Program-made: the position numbers and the translations under genes | The notes under the pieces: generated by a model | Seen by the model: the letters and a program-made list of their open reading frames with translations, nothing else | Told to the model about the DNA's origin: nothing | Database searches by the model: none | Virus record (IMG/VR): IMGVR_UViG_3300042556_000195 | Span: 1-31,896 of that record | Source of the DNA: a virus | Length of the DNA stretch: 31,896 nt | Strand: one strand, 5' to 3' | Part shown: positions 20,469-28,789 of the stretch, piece by piece | How positions within the stretch are numbered: position 1 is the stretch's first letter | How the letters are laid out: each line of letters starts with the position of its first letter

Positions 20469-21374
20469 TTAAATCCCTAGAATGCTTTTGAATAGATTAA
20501 GTTTCTGAGCATCATTGCTGAACAAGGACTTAGCTGCTCCAGCGACGCCAAGAATATCGCCAGCCGTTCCAAGGAAGCCCTGACCAGGCGCTGTAGATGT
20601 TGTTGACGAAGATGTCGTCGCAGGAACGCCAGCAATTCCAGACTGAAGGATTTTAAGCTGCTCAACAGGATAGCCACGCTGTGCAAGGAAGTCCTGATAG
20701 GCCAGATCAAGGTTCTGCTGCGCCATCTGACGCTGCGCCTGACCAGCACCAGCCAACATCTGCTGACGGGCCTGCTCCTGAGATAGTGCTTGTGCGCCGA
20801 AGCCAGCCAATGCGCCAGCGCCAGCAAGCTGTTGTGATGGCAACTGAGAAGCAAGCCCAGCAGCCTGACCATATCCCTGCTGATACAGGTTAGCCAGCGT
20901 CTGAGCGGTGTTCAAATCCTGTTCGCCAGCAAGTTGTGCTTCGTATACGCCACGGCGCTCGTTACCAAATGCACGAGAAGCAGCCAGAGAGGCCTTAGTT
21001 GCTGCATCACGCTCTGCACGAGACTGAGCAAGGCGGCGCATTGTCGCGTCTACCACGTTCTCCTGATACGGAGACATGAAGCCTTGGACATTCTGCTGGA
21101 ATTGGGCCGGAGAGTAACCAGCGGCCCTCTGGGCGGCCTGTGTGGCTTCTTCAAGCTGCGGAGCGCCTACACGGCCAACAGCGGCTTGTTCTGCCATCTG
21201 GAAGGCTTGCTGTTCCTGCGGGCGGAACTGGGCAACTCGCGGCCCCTGATAAGCCTGATACGGGATCGAAGACACTTGCTGTGCGGCCTGAAAGCCACGG
21301 GTCATCAAATCCTGAACAAATGGGTTTAACTGCTGCGTTGTTTGCTGCGTTGCAGTCTGGCCGCCCTTAGACAT
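20469..21374 (-). CDS. Gln/Ala-rich structural protein (301 aa)
   Basis: Starts MSKGGQTATQQTTQQLNPFV and has strongly biased composition: Gln, Ala and Gly dominate throughout. It is helical, with patterns such as EEATQAAQRAAGYSPAQFQQ and AQRQMAQQNLDLAYQDFLAQ. Near the C-terminus a Ser/Thr linker leads to GFLGTAGDILGVAGAAKSLF, a hydrophobic membrane-active-like segment. This is like podovirus internal core proteins that leave the virion with DNA. Function assigned by composition and place. Confidence 0.72.
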   Translation of the reverse strand: MSKGGQTATQQTTQQLNPFVQDLMTRGFQAAQQVSSIPYQAYQGPRVAQFRPQEQQAFQMAEQAAVGRVGAPQLEEATQAAQRAAGYSPAQFQQNVQGFMSPYQENVVDATMRRLAQSRAERDAATKASLAASRAFGNERRGVYEAQLAGEQDLNTAQTLANLYQQGYGQAAGLASQLPSQQLAGAGALAGFGAQALSQEQARQQMLAGAGQAQRQMAQQNLDLAYQDFLAQRGYPVEQLKILQSGIAGVPATTSSSTTSTAPGQGFLGTAGDILGVAGAAKSLFSNDAQKLNLFKSILGI

Positions 21375-21376
21375 AC

Positions 21377-21736
21377 TTAAAGCTCCTTAGCGATTGTTGT
21401 GCAAACCTCTTGCCACCCATCGCTCTCGAATATCTTAACCCAACCTCGTCTACCAGATATTGACATAGAATTACAGCCAATAGTTGTAGCATACGCTCTT
21501 ATCGACTTCTCCATTTCGAGAAGCTCTTCTAAGTCTCCGCCAGCAAGAAAGATGTGCATCGTCTTCTGCTGCGGATATATCTGTATCTCAGTTACAACAG
21601 CCGACTTTTCACCCGGCCAGAACTGAAAATTCCCTGTTACGATGCCATCCCAGATGTCTTGGATGGTATGCGTCCCCTTAGTGTATTCCAACGCCGCTTC
21701 GATATACGGCTGGCAGCGCATAAACTCTTCGACCAT
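21377..21736 (-). CDS. Acetyltransferase-fold-like virion protein (119 aa)
   Basis: I chose ATG 21736, which comes two bases after the stop of the previous gene; an upstream GTG at 21769 is an alternative. The text MVEEFMRCQPYIEAALEYTK, GIVTGNFQFWPGEKSAVVTE, then MHIFLAGGDLEELLEMEKSI and SISGRRGWVKIFESDGWQEV is the layout of GNAT-like phage proteins (beta-alpha strands, G-R-G-W near the end), which is known near the T7 internal-virion genes. A catalytic role is not evident. Confidence 0.72.
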   Translation of the reverse strand: MVEEFMRCQPYIEAALEYTKGTHTIQDIWDGIVTGNFQFWPGEKSAVVTEIQIYPQQKTMHIFLAGGDLEELLEMEKSIRAYATTIGCNSMSISGRRGWVKIFESDGWQEVCTTIAKEL

Positions 21737-21738
21737 TA

Positions 21739-22332
21739 CTACTGCACTTGCATCACTGACAAAAGACACGATGGCGCAGATGGAGCGAATGCCGTTGCGG
21801 GAGAGGCATGAAGCTCAAGGTTCGTGCTATCGGCGGCCCACATCAATTCAATATAATCGCCAGCAACTAAAGAAAAGAAGTCATCTCTGCCTGACGCCAT
21901 GTGACCGCCGTTAATGTCGCTCGTTGACAAGAACGTGCTTGCGGAAACATCAACGCCATTTTTCCTGAACCAAAAATACACGGTTTTTGCGCTGCTGTTG
22001 TTGGATAGAACTGTGAAGTGGGCTGAGAAATTATAGATGCCAGCTTCCTCCACAACAATCCGAGATGCAGGAGAGCCGATTGAAACTTTGTTGCTTTCTT
22101 CGGTTGTGTCAAACGTAATCGCGTAAGCCGTATTCGTCGCGGCAGGAGATACGCTGGTCGTCTTCTTAAACTGGCCGTAGAAGCCTTCGTAAATCAGCTT
22201 TGCTGGCGCATAGATGCCAACGTCCTGACCCTTCTCGTAAAGAGTGTTGGAATAAAGCTCTATAAGGCGGTTCCGCTGCGCTTCATACGCAGGGTTATAT
22301 GTGCCTGGAGGTGGCGGTAGTTTAATGCTCAC
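21739..22332 (-). CDS. Tail fibre/C1q-like beta-sandwich protein (197 aa)
   Basis: The N-terminus MSIKLPPPPGTYNPAYEAQR is proline-rich, with a helix (NRLIELYSNTLYEKGQ) that can dock on the tail. The rest is beta-rich: IVVEEAGIYNFSAHFTVLSN, then KTVYFWFRKNGVDVSASTFL and FFSLVAGDYIELMWAADSTN, typical of the C1q/TNF-like head domains of tail spikes. It overlaps the nozzle-like gene by 4 nt. Probable tail appendage or head-fibre protein; receptor unknown. Confidence 0.78.
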   Translation of the reverse strand: MSIKLPPPPGTYNPAYEAQRNRLIELYSNTLYEKGQDVGIYAPAKLIYEGFYGQFKKTTSVSPAATNTAYAITFDTTEESNKVSIGSPASRIVVEEAGIYNFSAHFTVLSNNSSAKTVYFWFRKNGVDVSASTFLSTSDINGGHMASGRDDFFSLVAGDYIELMWAADSTNLELHASPATAFAPSAPSCLLSVMQVQ

Positions 22333-23813
22333 CTACGGCCCCCAGCGATTGCATTCAGACGCTGCGTCCCAACTCGCCAATCAGTTGGCGTTGCACCAGT
22401 GGTGATCCGCATCTTAACTTGACGGCCATTAAATCGCACTGAGGTTGGCTGTGTCAGGCTGTAAGGTCCATAAGATGTTTCCGCGCTGTTTGGATAGTAG
22501 CGCGTCTTAAATGTTGCCACAACGCTGCCCTGATTGCGCTGGTCTGGAATTAGCTCATTGACATACATGATGTTGTCGCCATTTCCGATCTGCACGGGGC
22601 CGCTTTCCACAAACGGGCTTGCGCCGCTGTAGTTCAAACCAATCTCATGGTCATAGATAAGGTTATCTGTGCCAATCATAATTGGATTACGGAATACGCT
22701 ACGGTCAGTGCCAGCGGTCCGCGCAAGTGTGCCGATTGTCCAATGGTTTTCGAGATAGTCCCAAGCAACGTAGCTATCGTTCTCGTTTGAACCAGCGGAC
22801 GGATAGAACCACCAAACCTCATTATATTGAGCGTTATTAACCGCATAAACCTTGGAGATTTGGTTCGTATTGATGTTATTGAAGACGTAATCGTAAACTT
22901 CGCATGGCAACGGCTTCACATAGCCATCATAAATGTGAAAGCCCTTCTGCCCCATCCAGACAGCCATATTATCAAGAACGGCAACGCAGTTTGCGGACGC
23001 AGCACCACAAGCGCGACCAGCCATTTCAGCCTGATAGACAAAAGGCTGACCAACATACGTCAGCGTATGAGCGTCTATGTCAGTCAGGATTAGGTTCTGA
23101 CCACGAACACGTTTCGCTGTGATAATACGCCCAGATGTCTGGAGTTTAATGCTACCAGCAAGATTTGTGGAAGAAGGCGTCCACACCGTGTTATTTTCTA
23201 GGTCTGACCATGCAACAGTGCGGGCATCACCAGAAGCTCCAAGCGCAAACAATGACCGTTCAGTAGTCACAAGAAGCCCAATGCAACCTGTTGGTGCATT
23301 TGTGATAACGGCAGCCTTGGTCGGAGTTGAGTAGTCCAACTGCCATTCATACAACTTGCCATCAGATGTAGCGCATCCAACGAGATACTCACCCCAAGTA
23401 TCGAGGCTCCACGTTGTTGCGGGCGTTACAGAACCAGTATCAGGGCGAGGTGTGCCGTAATAGCCAACGCCGTAAGTGCTAATCCCGTAACCAGCGCCTG
23501 TAGAAGCATTGTCAGACCCCGCAGTAAAGCTAACGGGTGTAATATCTACCAAAATATCTGATTGCGTAACAGCATATAGTTTTGATGACGTTCCCATCGC
23601 CATCAAACGCACATTGCCGTTTGTTTTCCATGTAAGAAGAGAACGCGCCTTGCCAGTTAGCGCGGCAATGTCTCGCTTTTCCCACCCGCCGACAGGCTCC
23701 ATCGCGCCTTCTGTCCAGCGCACAAGGTTGGCATCATACCAGCGACCAGCAGACTGAAGCTCAGTGCCGCTGCGTAATATGCCTGGTGGAATGTTCAGCG
23801 GAATAAGGGCCAT
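22329..23813 (-). CDS. Tail nozzle/stabilisation protein (P22 gp10-like, 494 aa)
   Basis: Starts MALIPLNIPPGILRSGTELQ, then SAGRWYDANLVRWTEGAMEP and GGW, the typical opening of podophage nozzle proteins; the N-terminal domain is followed by beta-rich repeats with GVGYYGTPRPDTG and TWGEYLVGCATSDGKLYEWQ. The middle has WYPS/AWDYLENHWTIGTLART motifs, where the Trp/Tyr-rich beta-propeller-like blades are seen. The C-terminal YYPNSAETSYGPYSLTQPTS strand set is typical too. It would form the distal tail tube, closing DNA in. The family call rests on recognition. Confidence 0.83.
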   Translation of the reverse strand: MALIPLNIPPGILRSGTELQSAGRWYDANLVRWTEGAMEPVGGWEKRDIAALTGKARSLLTWKTNGNVRLMAMGTSSKLYAVTQSDILVDITPVSFTAGSDNASTGAGYGISTYGVGYYGTPRPDTGSVTPATTWSLDTWGEYLVGCATSDGKLYEWQLDYSTPTKAAVITNAPTGCIGLLVTTERSLFALGASGDARTVAWSDLENNTVWTPSSTNLAGSIKLQTSGRIITAKRVRGQNLILTDIDAHTLTYVGQPFVYQAEMAGRACGAASANCVAVLDNMAVWMGQKGFHIYDGYVKPLPCEVYDYVFNNINTNQISKVYAVNNAQYNEVWWFYPSAGSNENDSYVAWDYLENHWTIGTLARTAGTDRSVFRNPIMIGTDNLIYDHEIGLNYSGASPFVESGPVQIGNGDNIMYVNELIPDQRNQGSVVATFKTRYYPNSAETSYGPYSLTQPTSVRFNGRQVKMRITTGATPTDWRVGTQRLNAIAGGRR

Positions 23814-23815
23814 AG

Positions 23816-24145
23816 CTACTCATCATCAGAAGGCGTGAACTTGAATATTATCTCTATATCACCTTCTTCTTCGTTTTGCCATGCCTCTGCCATTAAGGCC
23901 GCATAAGCAATCGCATCCTCTGAACTATCCTGATGCCACTTATCTGTTTGGGCTTGTCGCGCAAGTTTCAAGAGCAGCATAAACATCCACCCTTCCTGCT
24001 CAGACAGTATATTCCCTGTTAGCACGTTAAACGCTGCCACAGTTCGGCCCATGCTTCTCTCACCTTCAGGGCTGTCGTAATCCTGCGCTCTTTCGAGCAT
24101 CAAGTCGGCTGCACGTTCAAGAAACTCAATCGCTGAGACTGCCAT
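23816..24145 (-). CDS. DUF6378-like phage protein (109 aa)
   Basis: Reads MAVSAIEFLERAADLMLERA, then QDYDSPEGERSMGRTVAAFN and GWMFMLLLKLARQAQ, with HQDSSEDAIAYAALMAEAW near the end. This helical order (YDSPxGERSM...FN..TG...GWxFMxLLKxAR...DxxEDxxAYxAL) is the DUF6378 pattern, a frequent phage protein of unknown function. I chose ATG 24145 (GGAG about 10 nt upstream) instead of 24199, because the longer start overlaps the phosphatase gene by 74 nt. Confidence 0.8.
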   Translation of the reverse strand: MAVSAIEFLERAADLMLERAQDYDSPEGERSMGRTVAAFNVLTGNILSEQEGWMFMLLLKLARQAQTDKWHQDSSEDAIAYAALMAEAWQNEEEGDIEIIFKFTPSDDE

Positions 24146-25121
24146 CTTCACTTGCTCCGTTGTATATACATTCGCCCCGGAAATACGCCTTGTCATCAAT
24201 CACCTCGCAAAGCTCTGGTGGAAGCAGCATCCCATCCTTGAAAGTTAGGACTGCAAATCCCGATGTGTGAGGAGAAGGATTATTCTCAGCGTAATCAAAC
24301 TGCGGTCCGTGAGGATTGGCAAGCGTTCCAGTATCCACACCCCAGCGACGGCCATTATAGTCCGCCCAGGGCGTCACAGCGAGGCGATGAAGGTGTCCAG
24401 TAACGATTGTCTTCCCAGACTTGAGAGCGTTGTTATACGCAGCGTGGATGCCGTTGTGATAACGATGCTTAATCATAACATCATCGTTGACTGTCAGCGA
24501 CCAAGCAAAATCCCAGCGGTCAAACTTATCTTCTAAACGCTCGACAACGCCTTCATATTCTGGAGCGTTCGTAATCAGCGCACGGTCAAAGCGGGCATCA
24601 TGGTTCCCGACATTCCAGAACGTCTGACAGCCTTTGGGGATAATCATCTCAATGTCAGCCATGCGTTCTTGGCAAATCTCAAGCTCACCGCGAACAGATG
24701 GCAAATCAGCCCAGCCAATTGGTGCGTGGCGTGACACCCTAGCGCCATCAAACAAGTCACCATTAGCAACGACAGCAACTGGCTTTAGGTCTTTAATGAG
24801 AATATGAAGGGCTTCATTTGCAACCGTGCGCTGGTGATCCGGCCACCAGTGGGCATCTGAGAACACAATAACGTTTCCATTGTGGACGCTCAGATTGTTT
24901 TGGCCCTTATACGAACGGCCAACATTATCTTTTGACCAATTGCCTTTAGCGGTTCCTCGTGGAATGCTTTTTAGGATAATGCCACGGCCAGCAAGAGCGT
25001 GACGACGGGCGTAGATATTCCGCTCGGTTATACCTGTCATTTCGTGCATTCGGCGCGGGCTGCCGTCTGCCTCTTGCCACATTTTAACAAATTCTTCGTC
25101 GCTAACTATGATGTTAGGCAT
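24126..25121 (-). CDS. Calcineurin-like metallophosphatase with N-terminal HTH (331 aa)
   Basis: The N-terminus (1-50) looks like a helix-turn-helix: EEFVKMWQEADGSPRRMHEM with TGITERNIYARRHALAGRG. The core has the metal ligands in order: SDAHWWP (D89-x-H91), NGDLFDGA (120-127, D122), VGNHDARFD (N173, H174, D175), IKHRYHNG (H219) and TGHLHR (H243/H245). These define a dinuclear phosphoesterase. The substrate could be nucleotide, DNA ends or protein; nothing in the sequence decides. It follows the spanin genes and precedes the DUF6378 gene. The HTH plus phosphatase arrangement is found in several podophages. Confidence 0.88.
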   Translation of the reverse strand: MPNIIVSDEEFVKMWQEADGSPRRMHEMTGITERNIYARRHALAGRGIILKSIPRGTAKGNWSKDNVGRSYKGQNNLSVHNGNVIVFSDAHWWPDHQRTVANEALHILIKDLKPVAVVANGDLFDGARVSRHAPIGWADLPSVRGELEICQERMADIEMIIPKGCQTFWNVGNHDARFDRALITNAPEYEGVVERLEDKFDRWDFAWSLTVNDDVMIKHRYHNGIHAAYNNALKSGKTIVTGHLHRLAVTPWADYNGRRWGVDTGTLANPHGPQFDYAENNPSPHTSGFAVLTFKDGMLLPPELCEVIDDKAYFRGECIYNGASEDGSLSD

Positions 25122-25133
25122 CGCCTATCTCCC

Positions 25134-25481
25134 TCACTTTGACTTAGCGGCCTGCGTCCAAGCATCAACAGTCATTTTGTGCCTTAGCGCACAATCACCA
25201 TACTTGGCAATTATTTCTACTTCCCAGATAGCGCGTTCAGGATCGGTGAGTGTGGAAGGCGGATTTGGAAGAGGTGGGCAGTTACTTGCTAGGTTCGCTG
25301 GAGGCAGCGGCATTGGCACGATTGACACCGCCTTCGAGCAGCCCGACAACACGAGGATCAGGAATGCAATCAGCAGGGACAGCAGGCAAAGTCTTATATA
25401 TCTCGCGGATTGTTTCTCGCTCTCCGGCGACCACCACATCGGCTTTATCTTGCTGTTCTTGGTAAAGCGAAGAAACCTCAT
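25134..25481 (-). CDS. Outer-membrane spanin subunit (Rz1-like lipoprotein), nested
   Basis: A 115-residue protein in another frame, overlapping the i-spanin gene by 200 nt. Residues 29-47 are a signal segment, RLCLLSLLIAFLILVLSG, followed by C48 in the lipobox LSGC. A Pro-rich mature part (PMPLPPANLASNCPPLPNPP) and a C-terminal helix follow, as in Rz1. The ATG at 25481 has AAGGA five nt upstream, so I kept it; a later ATG (M15) would give a more normal signal peptide. It would act with the i-spanin to fuse inner and outer membrane in lysis. A Gram-negative host follows. Confidence 0.85.
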   Translation of the reverse strand: MRFLRFTKNSKIKPMWWSPESEKQSARYIRLCLLSLLIAFLILVLSGCSKAVSIVPMPLPPANLASNCPPLPNPPSTLTDPERAIWEVEIIAKYGDCALRHKMTVDAWTQAAKSK

Positions 25482-25641
25482 CTATCTTTCCTTGCATCTG
25501 CTGGCGTTGCTTTTCAGCTTTTTCCAGAGCTTTGGAATACGCAGCATCACATTGCCAATCCTTGACTTTCCATCCGGCTGCGAGGCCAATAACAAGAGCG
25601 CCTGCCGCCACATAGCCCATGATCGGATTAAACGGGAGCAT
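25282..25641 (-). CDS. Inner-membrane spanin subunit (Rz-like)
   Basis: Starts MLPFNPIMGYVAAGALVIGL and has one N-terminal membrane segment (about residues 8-24), then a charged coiled-coil periplasmic part (SKALEKAEKQRQQMQGKIDE) and a Pro/Cys-containing end (AVPADCIPDP). The topology fits an i-spanin. The o-spanin gene is embedded in its 3' half in another frame, the lambda-type nested arrangement. It follows the endolysin gene by 15 bp. Confidence 0.86.
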   Translation of the reverse strand: MLPFNPIMGYVAAGALVIGLAAGWKVKDWQCDAAYSKALEKAEKQRQQMQGKIDEVSSLYQEQQDKADVVVAGERETIREIYKTLPAVPADCIPDPRVVGLLEGGVNRANAAASSEPSK

Positions 25642-25656
25642 TTGCCAAACACCCTT

Positions 25657-26271
25657 TCATGAGAACCAAGAGTAGAACTTCTTTGTCTTGGCCTTGCGGT
25701 CATCGAGGCCATGCGTCCCACCATTGATGCGCTTAGTTAGTGCAAGGATGGCGGCGTCGTTTACGCCTTGGTCGCAAATGGCCCACAGCTTGTTCTTGTC
25801 GAAGAACCACAATGCGCTTTCAAAAGCCAGTTCGGTTGCTACCAGATCAGGGTTCGTCATGATGTCAGGACGATTGATATAATTTGCAAACGCTTGGTAG
25901 TTAGCCTTGCCAGTTAATTGCAAGGCCCCTCGTCCTTTGTATGCGAAACCTTCGCCCGACACTTCGTCACCATTGCCCATGCGGCTTGCATATACCCGAT
26001 TAGCAATCTTTTTTGGCTGTCGCTCATACGCTCTAGCCATTGCATCAGTAGGGAAATATTTTCTAAAAATACCGCGAAGCCCTTTTGCGCCATAATTCAG
26101 GTTCTCCGAAAAAGCCCTAAAGTTGCCGCTTTCGTGAGCGCACTGGGCGAAGAAGTGTGCAGCGCGGCGTGGTGTCAGCTTGTAATATCTCATCGCGGCT
26201 TTAAGTGTGCCGGGACCAAGCGCTCCGTCAGGCGTAACTCCGATCTTCTTTTGCAGTTCAATCAGGCTCAC
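25657..26271 (-). CDS. Endolysin, GH19 chitinase-like (204 aa)
   Basis: The N-terminal 30 residues (IGVTPDGALGPGTLKAAMRY) are a short peptidoglycan-binding motif. The catalytic part has FFAQCAHESGNFRAFSENLN with E47 and E56, the expected two glutamates of GH19-type lysozymes, and later GRGALQLTGKANYQAFANYI. It would cut peptidoglycan glycan strands at the end of infection. There is no signal sequence, so it depends on a holin. The start is GTG at 26271, overlapping the previous stop (GTGA). Confidence 0.93.
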   Translation of the reverse strand: MSLIELQKKIGVTPDGALGPGTLKAAMRYYKLTPRRAAHFFAQCAHESGNFRAFSENLNYGAKGLRGIFRKYFPTDAMARAYERQPKKIANRVYASRMGNGDEVSGEGFAYKGRGALQLTGKANYQAFANYINRPDIMTNPDLVATELAFESALWFFDKNKLWAICDQGVNDAAILALTKRINGGTHGLDDRKAKTKKFYSWFS

Positions 26272-26435
26272 TTGTCCTGCCCCTTATTCCACAATTCAAA
26301 CAGCGTCTTGATCTTCTCTTCCGTTACGCCCAGCCGCACATCCATCTTGGCAAGGATGATTGTAAGCGAAATGAAAGCAAGAACGACGGGCCAGAGTTGA
26401 CCGATCAGTTCAACGGTCGAGAGATTGCCCGCCAT
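26268..26435 (-). CDS. Small holin-like membrane protein (55 aa)
   Basis: Reads MAGNLSTVELIGQLWPVVLA then FISLTIILAKMDVRLGVTEE and ends LWNKGQDK. One membrane segment (about residues 9-29) is followed by a charged helix. Size, single span and place directly ahead of the endolysin suggest a class III holin or antiholin. Its ATG overlaps the stop of the preceding membrane protein gene (TAATG). Confidence 0.68.
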   Translation of the reverse strand: MAGNLSTVELIGQLWPVVLAFISLTIILAKMDVRLGVTEEKIKTLFELWNKGQDK

Positions 26436-26887
26436 TACTGCCCCGGATTACGCCAATTCGGAAAGTCGTCTTCGTCAACCTTGCCGTCATCGTTGTTGTC
26501 GTAGCGAAGATCGTTGCGATACATTTCCCACGGCTCCATCTCGTCATCGTCATCCAACTCAACGGCTGGGGCTGGCGGTGCGGGTGGCGCTACTGGTTCA
26601 GGCTCAACGGGTTCAACAGGCTCTTCCTTGTCACGCGCATTGGCGTTCAGGGAGAGGCCACCAAGCAAACCAACAAATGCACCGATGATGGTCTGGAACG
26701 CAGGGTTGATTGTCTCAAGGATGGCCGTGCTATCAACCACATCATTTGGCACGAATAGGCCGACGACCAGCGCCATAACCACCACAAGGATAACGGCTGC
26801 CAGCGTTACAATGGCGACGCGGATAACGAACTCAACGGTATCGTTCACGCCCTCGGCCTTGCTCTCAAAGTCGTTTAGAAAGCTCAT
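26435..26887 (-). CDS. Two-span membrane protein with EF-hand-like loop (150 aa)
   Basis: Two hydrophobic segments (about residues 20-45 and 62-82) have a Val/Leu/Gly-rich composition. Then comes a Pro/Glu-rich linker (EEPVEPVEPEPVAPPAPPAP), an acidic tract (LDDDDE), and a canonical EF-hand loop at D130-D141 (DNNDDGKVDEDD): ligands at 1, 3, 5, 9 and 12, Gly at 6 and Val at 8. Thus a calcium-binding tail seems attached to a holin-like membrane part. It overlaps its neighbours by 4 nt and 1 nt in the lysis region. A holin role is likely by position; calcium response is inference. Confidence 0.72.
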   Translation of the reverse strand: MSFLNDFESKAEGVNDTVEFVIRVAIVTLAAVILVVVMALVVGLFVPNDVVDSTAILETINPAFQTIIGAFVGLLGGLSLNANARDKEEPVEPVEPEPVAPPAPPAPAVELDDDDEMEPWEMYRNDLRYDNNDDGKVDEDDFPNWRNPGQ

Positions 26888-27102
26888 CTGTCTGCCTTAT
26901 TGTCCAACTTGTCTTCAATCCGGCGGAGGTGCATCATCACCTCATCAAACTTCTTGTCGATGGCGTTGAACTTCTCGTCACCATATTCCAGCTTTGTTTC
27001 CAGAATAGCGAGACGATTGCTTAACTGCGTCCAAACGCCAATGATGGCAAAGACGCCAGCAATCAGGGTGAGAAGAGTATCAATGCCGAATGACATATCC
27101 AT
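26884..27102 (-). CDS. Membrane-anchored coiled-coil protein (72 aa)
   Basis: Starts MDMSFGIDTLLTLIAGVFAI, with one membrane segment (about residues 8-27), followed by a heptad-rich helix SNRLAILETKLEYGDEKFNA and IDKKFDEVMMHLRRIEDKLD. Such proteins are common in phage lysis regions (Bdr/DUF-like, hemolysin XhlA-like topology). The ATG overlaps the chaperone gene's stop (TGATG). It probably assists the holin, or is the holin itself. Confidence 0.68.
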   Translation of the reverse strand: MDMSFGIDTLLTLIAGVFAIIGVWTQLSNRLAILETKLEYGDEKFNAIDKKFDEVMMHLRRIEDKLDNKADR

Positions 27103-27551
27103 CAGGCTGGCTCACTCGGCCAAACGATATTGAAAGGGTCTTCCTGATTGGTGATGTCGCGCAAGGCTTGGCGATAGGTTGCCCAATCAGCTTTTTGCGC
27201 TGTTGTTAGCGGCGCGTCAGGAAGTTGCGTCCAATCAGATTTGGACAATTTCATGCCACGCAAACTACGAACAGTCCGCCATTGGGCAGCAACTCGCTCG
27301 TCAATTTCTTCTTCGCTGGCATTTGAAACAACCCAATTTTGCACCCAATTCGAGCCATTTTTAACAGGCTGGCCTTCGGTGACATTCTTGGTGTGGTCAA
27401 CTTCTGGATAATCAGATGGATGAACAACGACATATTCTTCGGGCGGGACAAAATCCACGGCAAAGCTGACGTTTGGATAACGCAGCCGGATGTCGCCTTC
27501 ATAAAGCGGATATTCCGCAACCTGTTCGTTTTCAATTCGTGCATAACTCAT
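27102..27551 (-). CDS. Tail assembly chaperone-like protein (149 aa)
   Basis: I chose ATG 27551 (MSYARIENEQVAEYPLYEGD), which overlaps the tail-fibre stop (ATGA); the longer frame lies inside that gene. The C-terminal half carries the phage tail-fibre-assembly pattern: VRSLRGMKLSKSDWTQLPDA, PLTTAQKADWATYRQALRDI and PFNIVWPSEP. Family members help fold fibre tips and are encoded just after the fibre gene, as here. Confidence 0.85.
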   Translation of the reverse strand: MSYARIENEQVAEYPLYEGDIRLRYPNVSFAVDFVPPEEYVVVHPSDYPEVDHTKNVTEGQPVKNGSNWVQNWVVSNASEEEIDERVAAQWRTVRSLRGMKLSKSDWTQLPDAPLTTAQKADWATYRQALRDITNQEDPFNIVWPSEPA

Positions 27552-28789
27552 GGGATGATTGCCCCTGTCCAAGTGATTGTGCCATTATTCCAATTTCCAG
27601 CGGTGTATGGATAATCACCCATATTACCAATGTCGTCGCTAGTCGAATTTGAAACGCCGCGAGTTCTTAAGACTTGAGTAGCAGTTCCAACAGCATAGGT
27701 ATAAATTCCGTAGGTTCCAGTTAAAGAGCCATCTCCCGGCAATTTCGCAACCACTACGTTTGAACCACATTGCGTTTTGATATAAATGCAATCGTTAGCG
27801 CCGACAACAAGACCATATCCAGCATCACCAGCCGCAGTCCCGAAACTTCTTTGCCAAAGCAAAGTGCCAGTTGGACTGTATTTGTAAATCAGCGCGTTGC
27901 CTGACAATGAGGCAATTGCAAAAACATTCCCACCGCTGTCAATCGCCACATTATTGACTTGGCTGCTAGTGTAGTGATTTTGCCAGATAACGCTAGAAAG
28001 GTCGGCACTAACTTTTGAGACATAACCTCTGCCTTCAGATAACCCGCCGACGATAAAAGTGTTGTCAGGATTAACCGCAACGGATGTCAAAAAGTCGATG
28101 TTATCCAGATGCTTTCTGTTCAGTATAACCCCTGTTGTTGGGTTTATAATGACAATTTCGCCTTTAGCACCGCCAGCCCAGACCGAGCCAACAGCAACAA
28201 GATTGCCGTTCGGCATAAGTGCGACATCATAAAAAGCTGACGACCACTCAGTTTGATAAACAATTGACCAGCCCATGCCGGCATCATTCAATCGCGCAAC
28301 CCAAGGACAAGAAAAGCCTGTCGGCTCTCCTTCAACAATGTCAATCCATTGGCCGCAAATATAGACAGTTCCACTATAAATTCCTGCGCCTGATGCGGCG
28401 TAAACGCCAAGACCAATTGTGCCGCCCGTCCCTCTCCAAAAGTGATTGCGATAAGTTTGGTTGGTTGCAAAATTAACGCCATAAATTGGCGCGATAAGAT
28501 TGTCATTCCAACCAGTTGCATGGCAAGTTTGACTGCCCCGCATATCGCAAGCGCGACCAACATAAAATTGACCGCTGCCGCCAAAATTCTTTGTTCCTTG
28601 CTGAATGCCAAGGCTGCTTAACTTAGTCATAAAACCAGCGGCGCTGGACGAAACGCGGCCAGTGAAATGGATGTTTGTTTTCGTGTCATCAATCGCCATC
28701 TTGCCAATGTCGCAAGTGCAACCAGCATTTGGCGTGGCAATCCAAAAGATGTCGCTTTCGGACTGCCCCATAAGGATGCGTTCAAACAT
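27548..28789 (-). CDS. Probable receptor-binding tail fibre, beta-propeller-like (413 aa)
   Basis: Beta-rich, Gly- and Asn-rich. From about residue 180 it has repeating blades of the kind VALMPNGNLVAVGSVWAGG, SVAVNPDNTFIVGGLSEGRG and VAIDSGGNVFAIASLSGNAL (period of about 40-45 residues), which point to a beta-propeller or related repeat fold. The first 60 residues differ (GCTCDIGKMAIDD) and may dock to the tail. Several Cys/Trp residues are spread over the middle. Position between the 247-aa fibre-like protein and its chaperone suggests it binds the host receptor. Confidence 0.75.
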   Translation of the reverse strand: MFERILMGQSESDIFWIATPNAGCTCDIGKMAIDDTKTNIHFTGRVSSSAAGFMTKLSSLGIQQGTKNFGGSGQFYVGRACDMRGSQTCHATGWNDNLIAPIYGVNFATNQTYRNHFWRGTGGTIGLGVYAASGAGIYSGTVYICGQWIDIVEGEPTGFSCPWVARLNDAGMGWSIVYQTEWSSAFYDVALMPNGNLVAVGSVWAGGAKGEIVIINPTTGVILNRKHLDNIDFLTSVAVNPDNTFIVGGLSEGRGYVSKVSADLSSVIWQNHYTSSQVNNVAIDSGGNVFAIASLSGNALIYKYSPTGTLLWQRSFGTAAGDAGYGLVVGANDCIYIKTQCGSNVVVAKLPGDGSLTGTYGIYTYAVGTATQVLRTRGVSNSTSDDIGNMGDYPYTAGNWNNGTITWTGAIIP

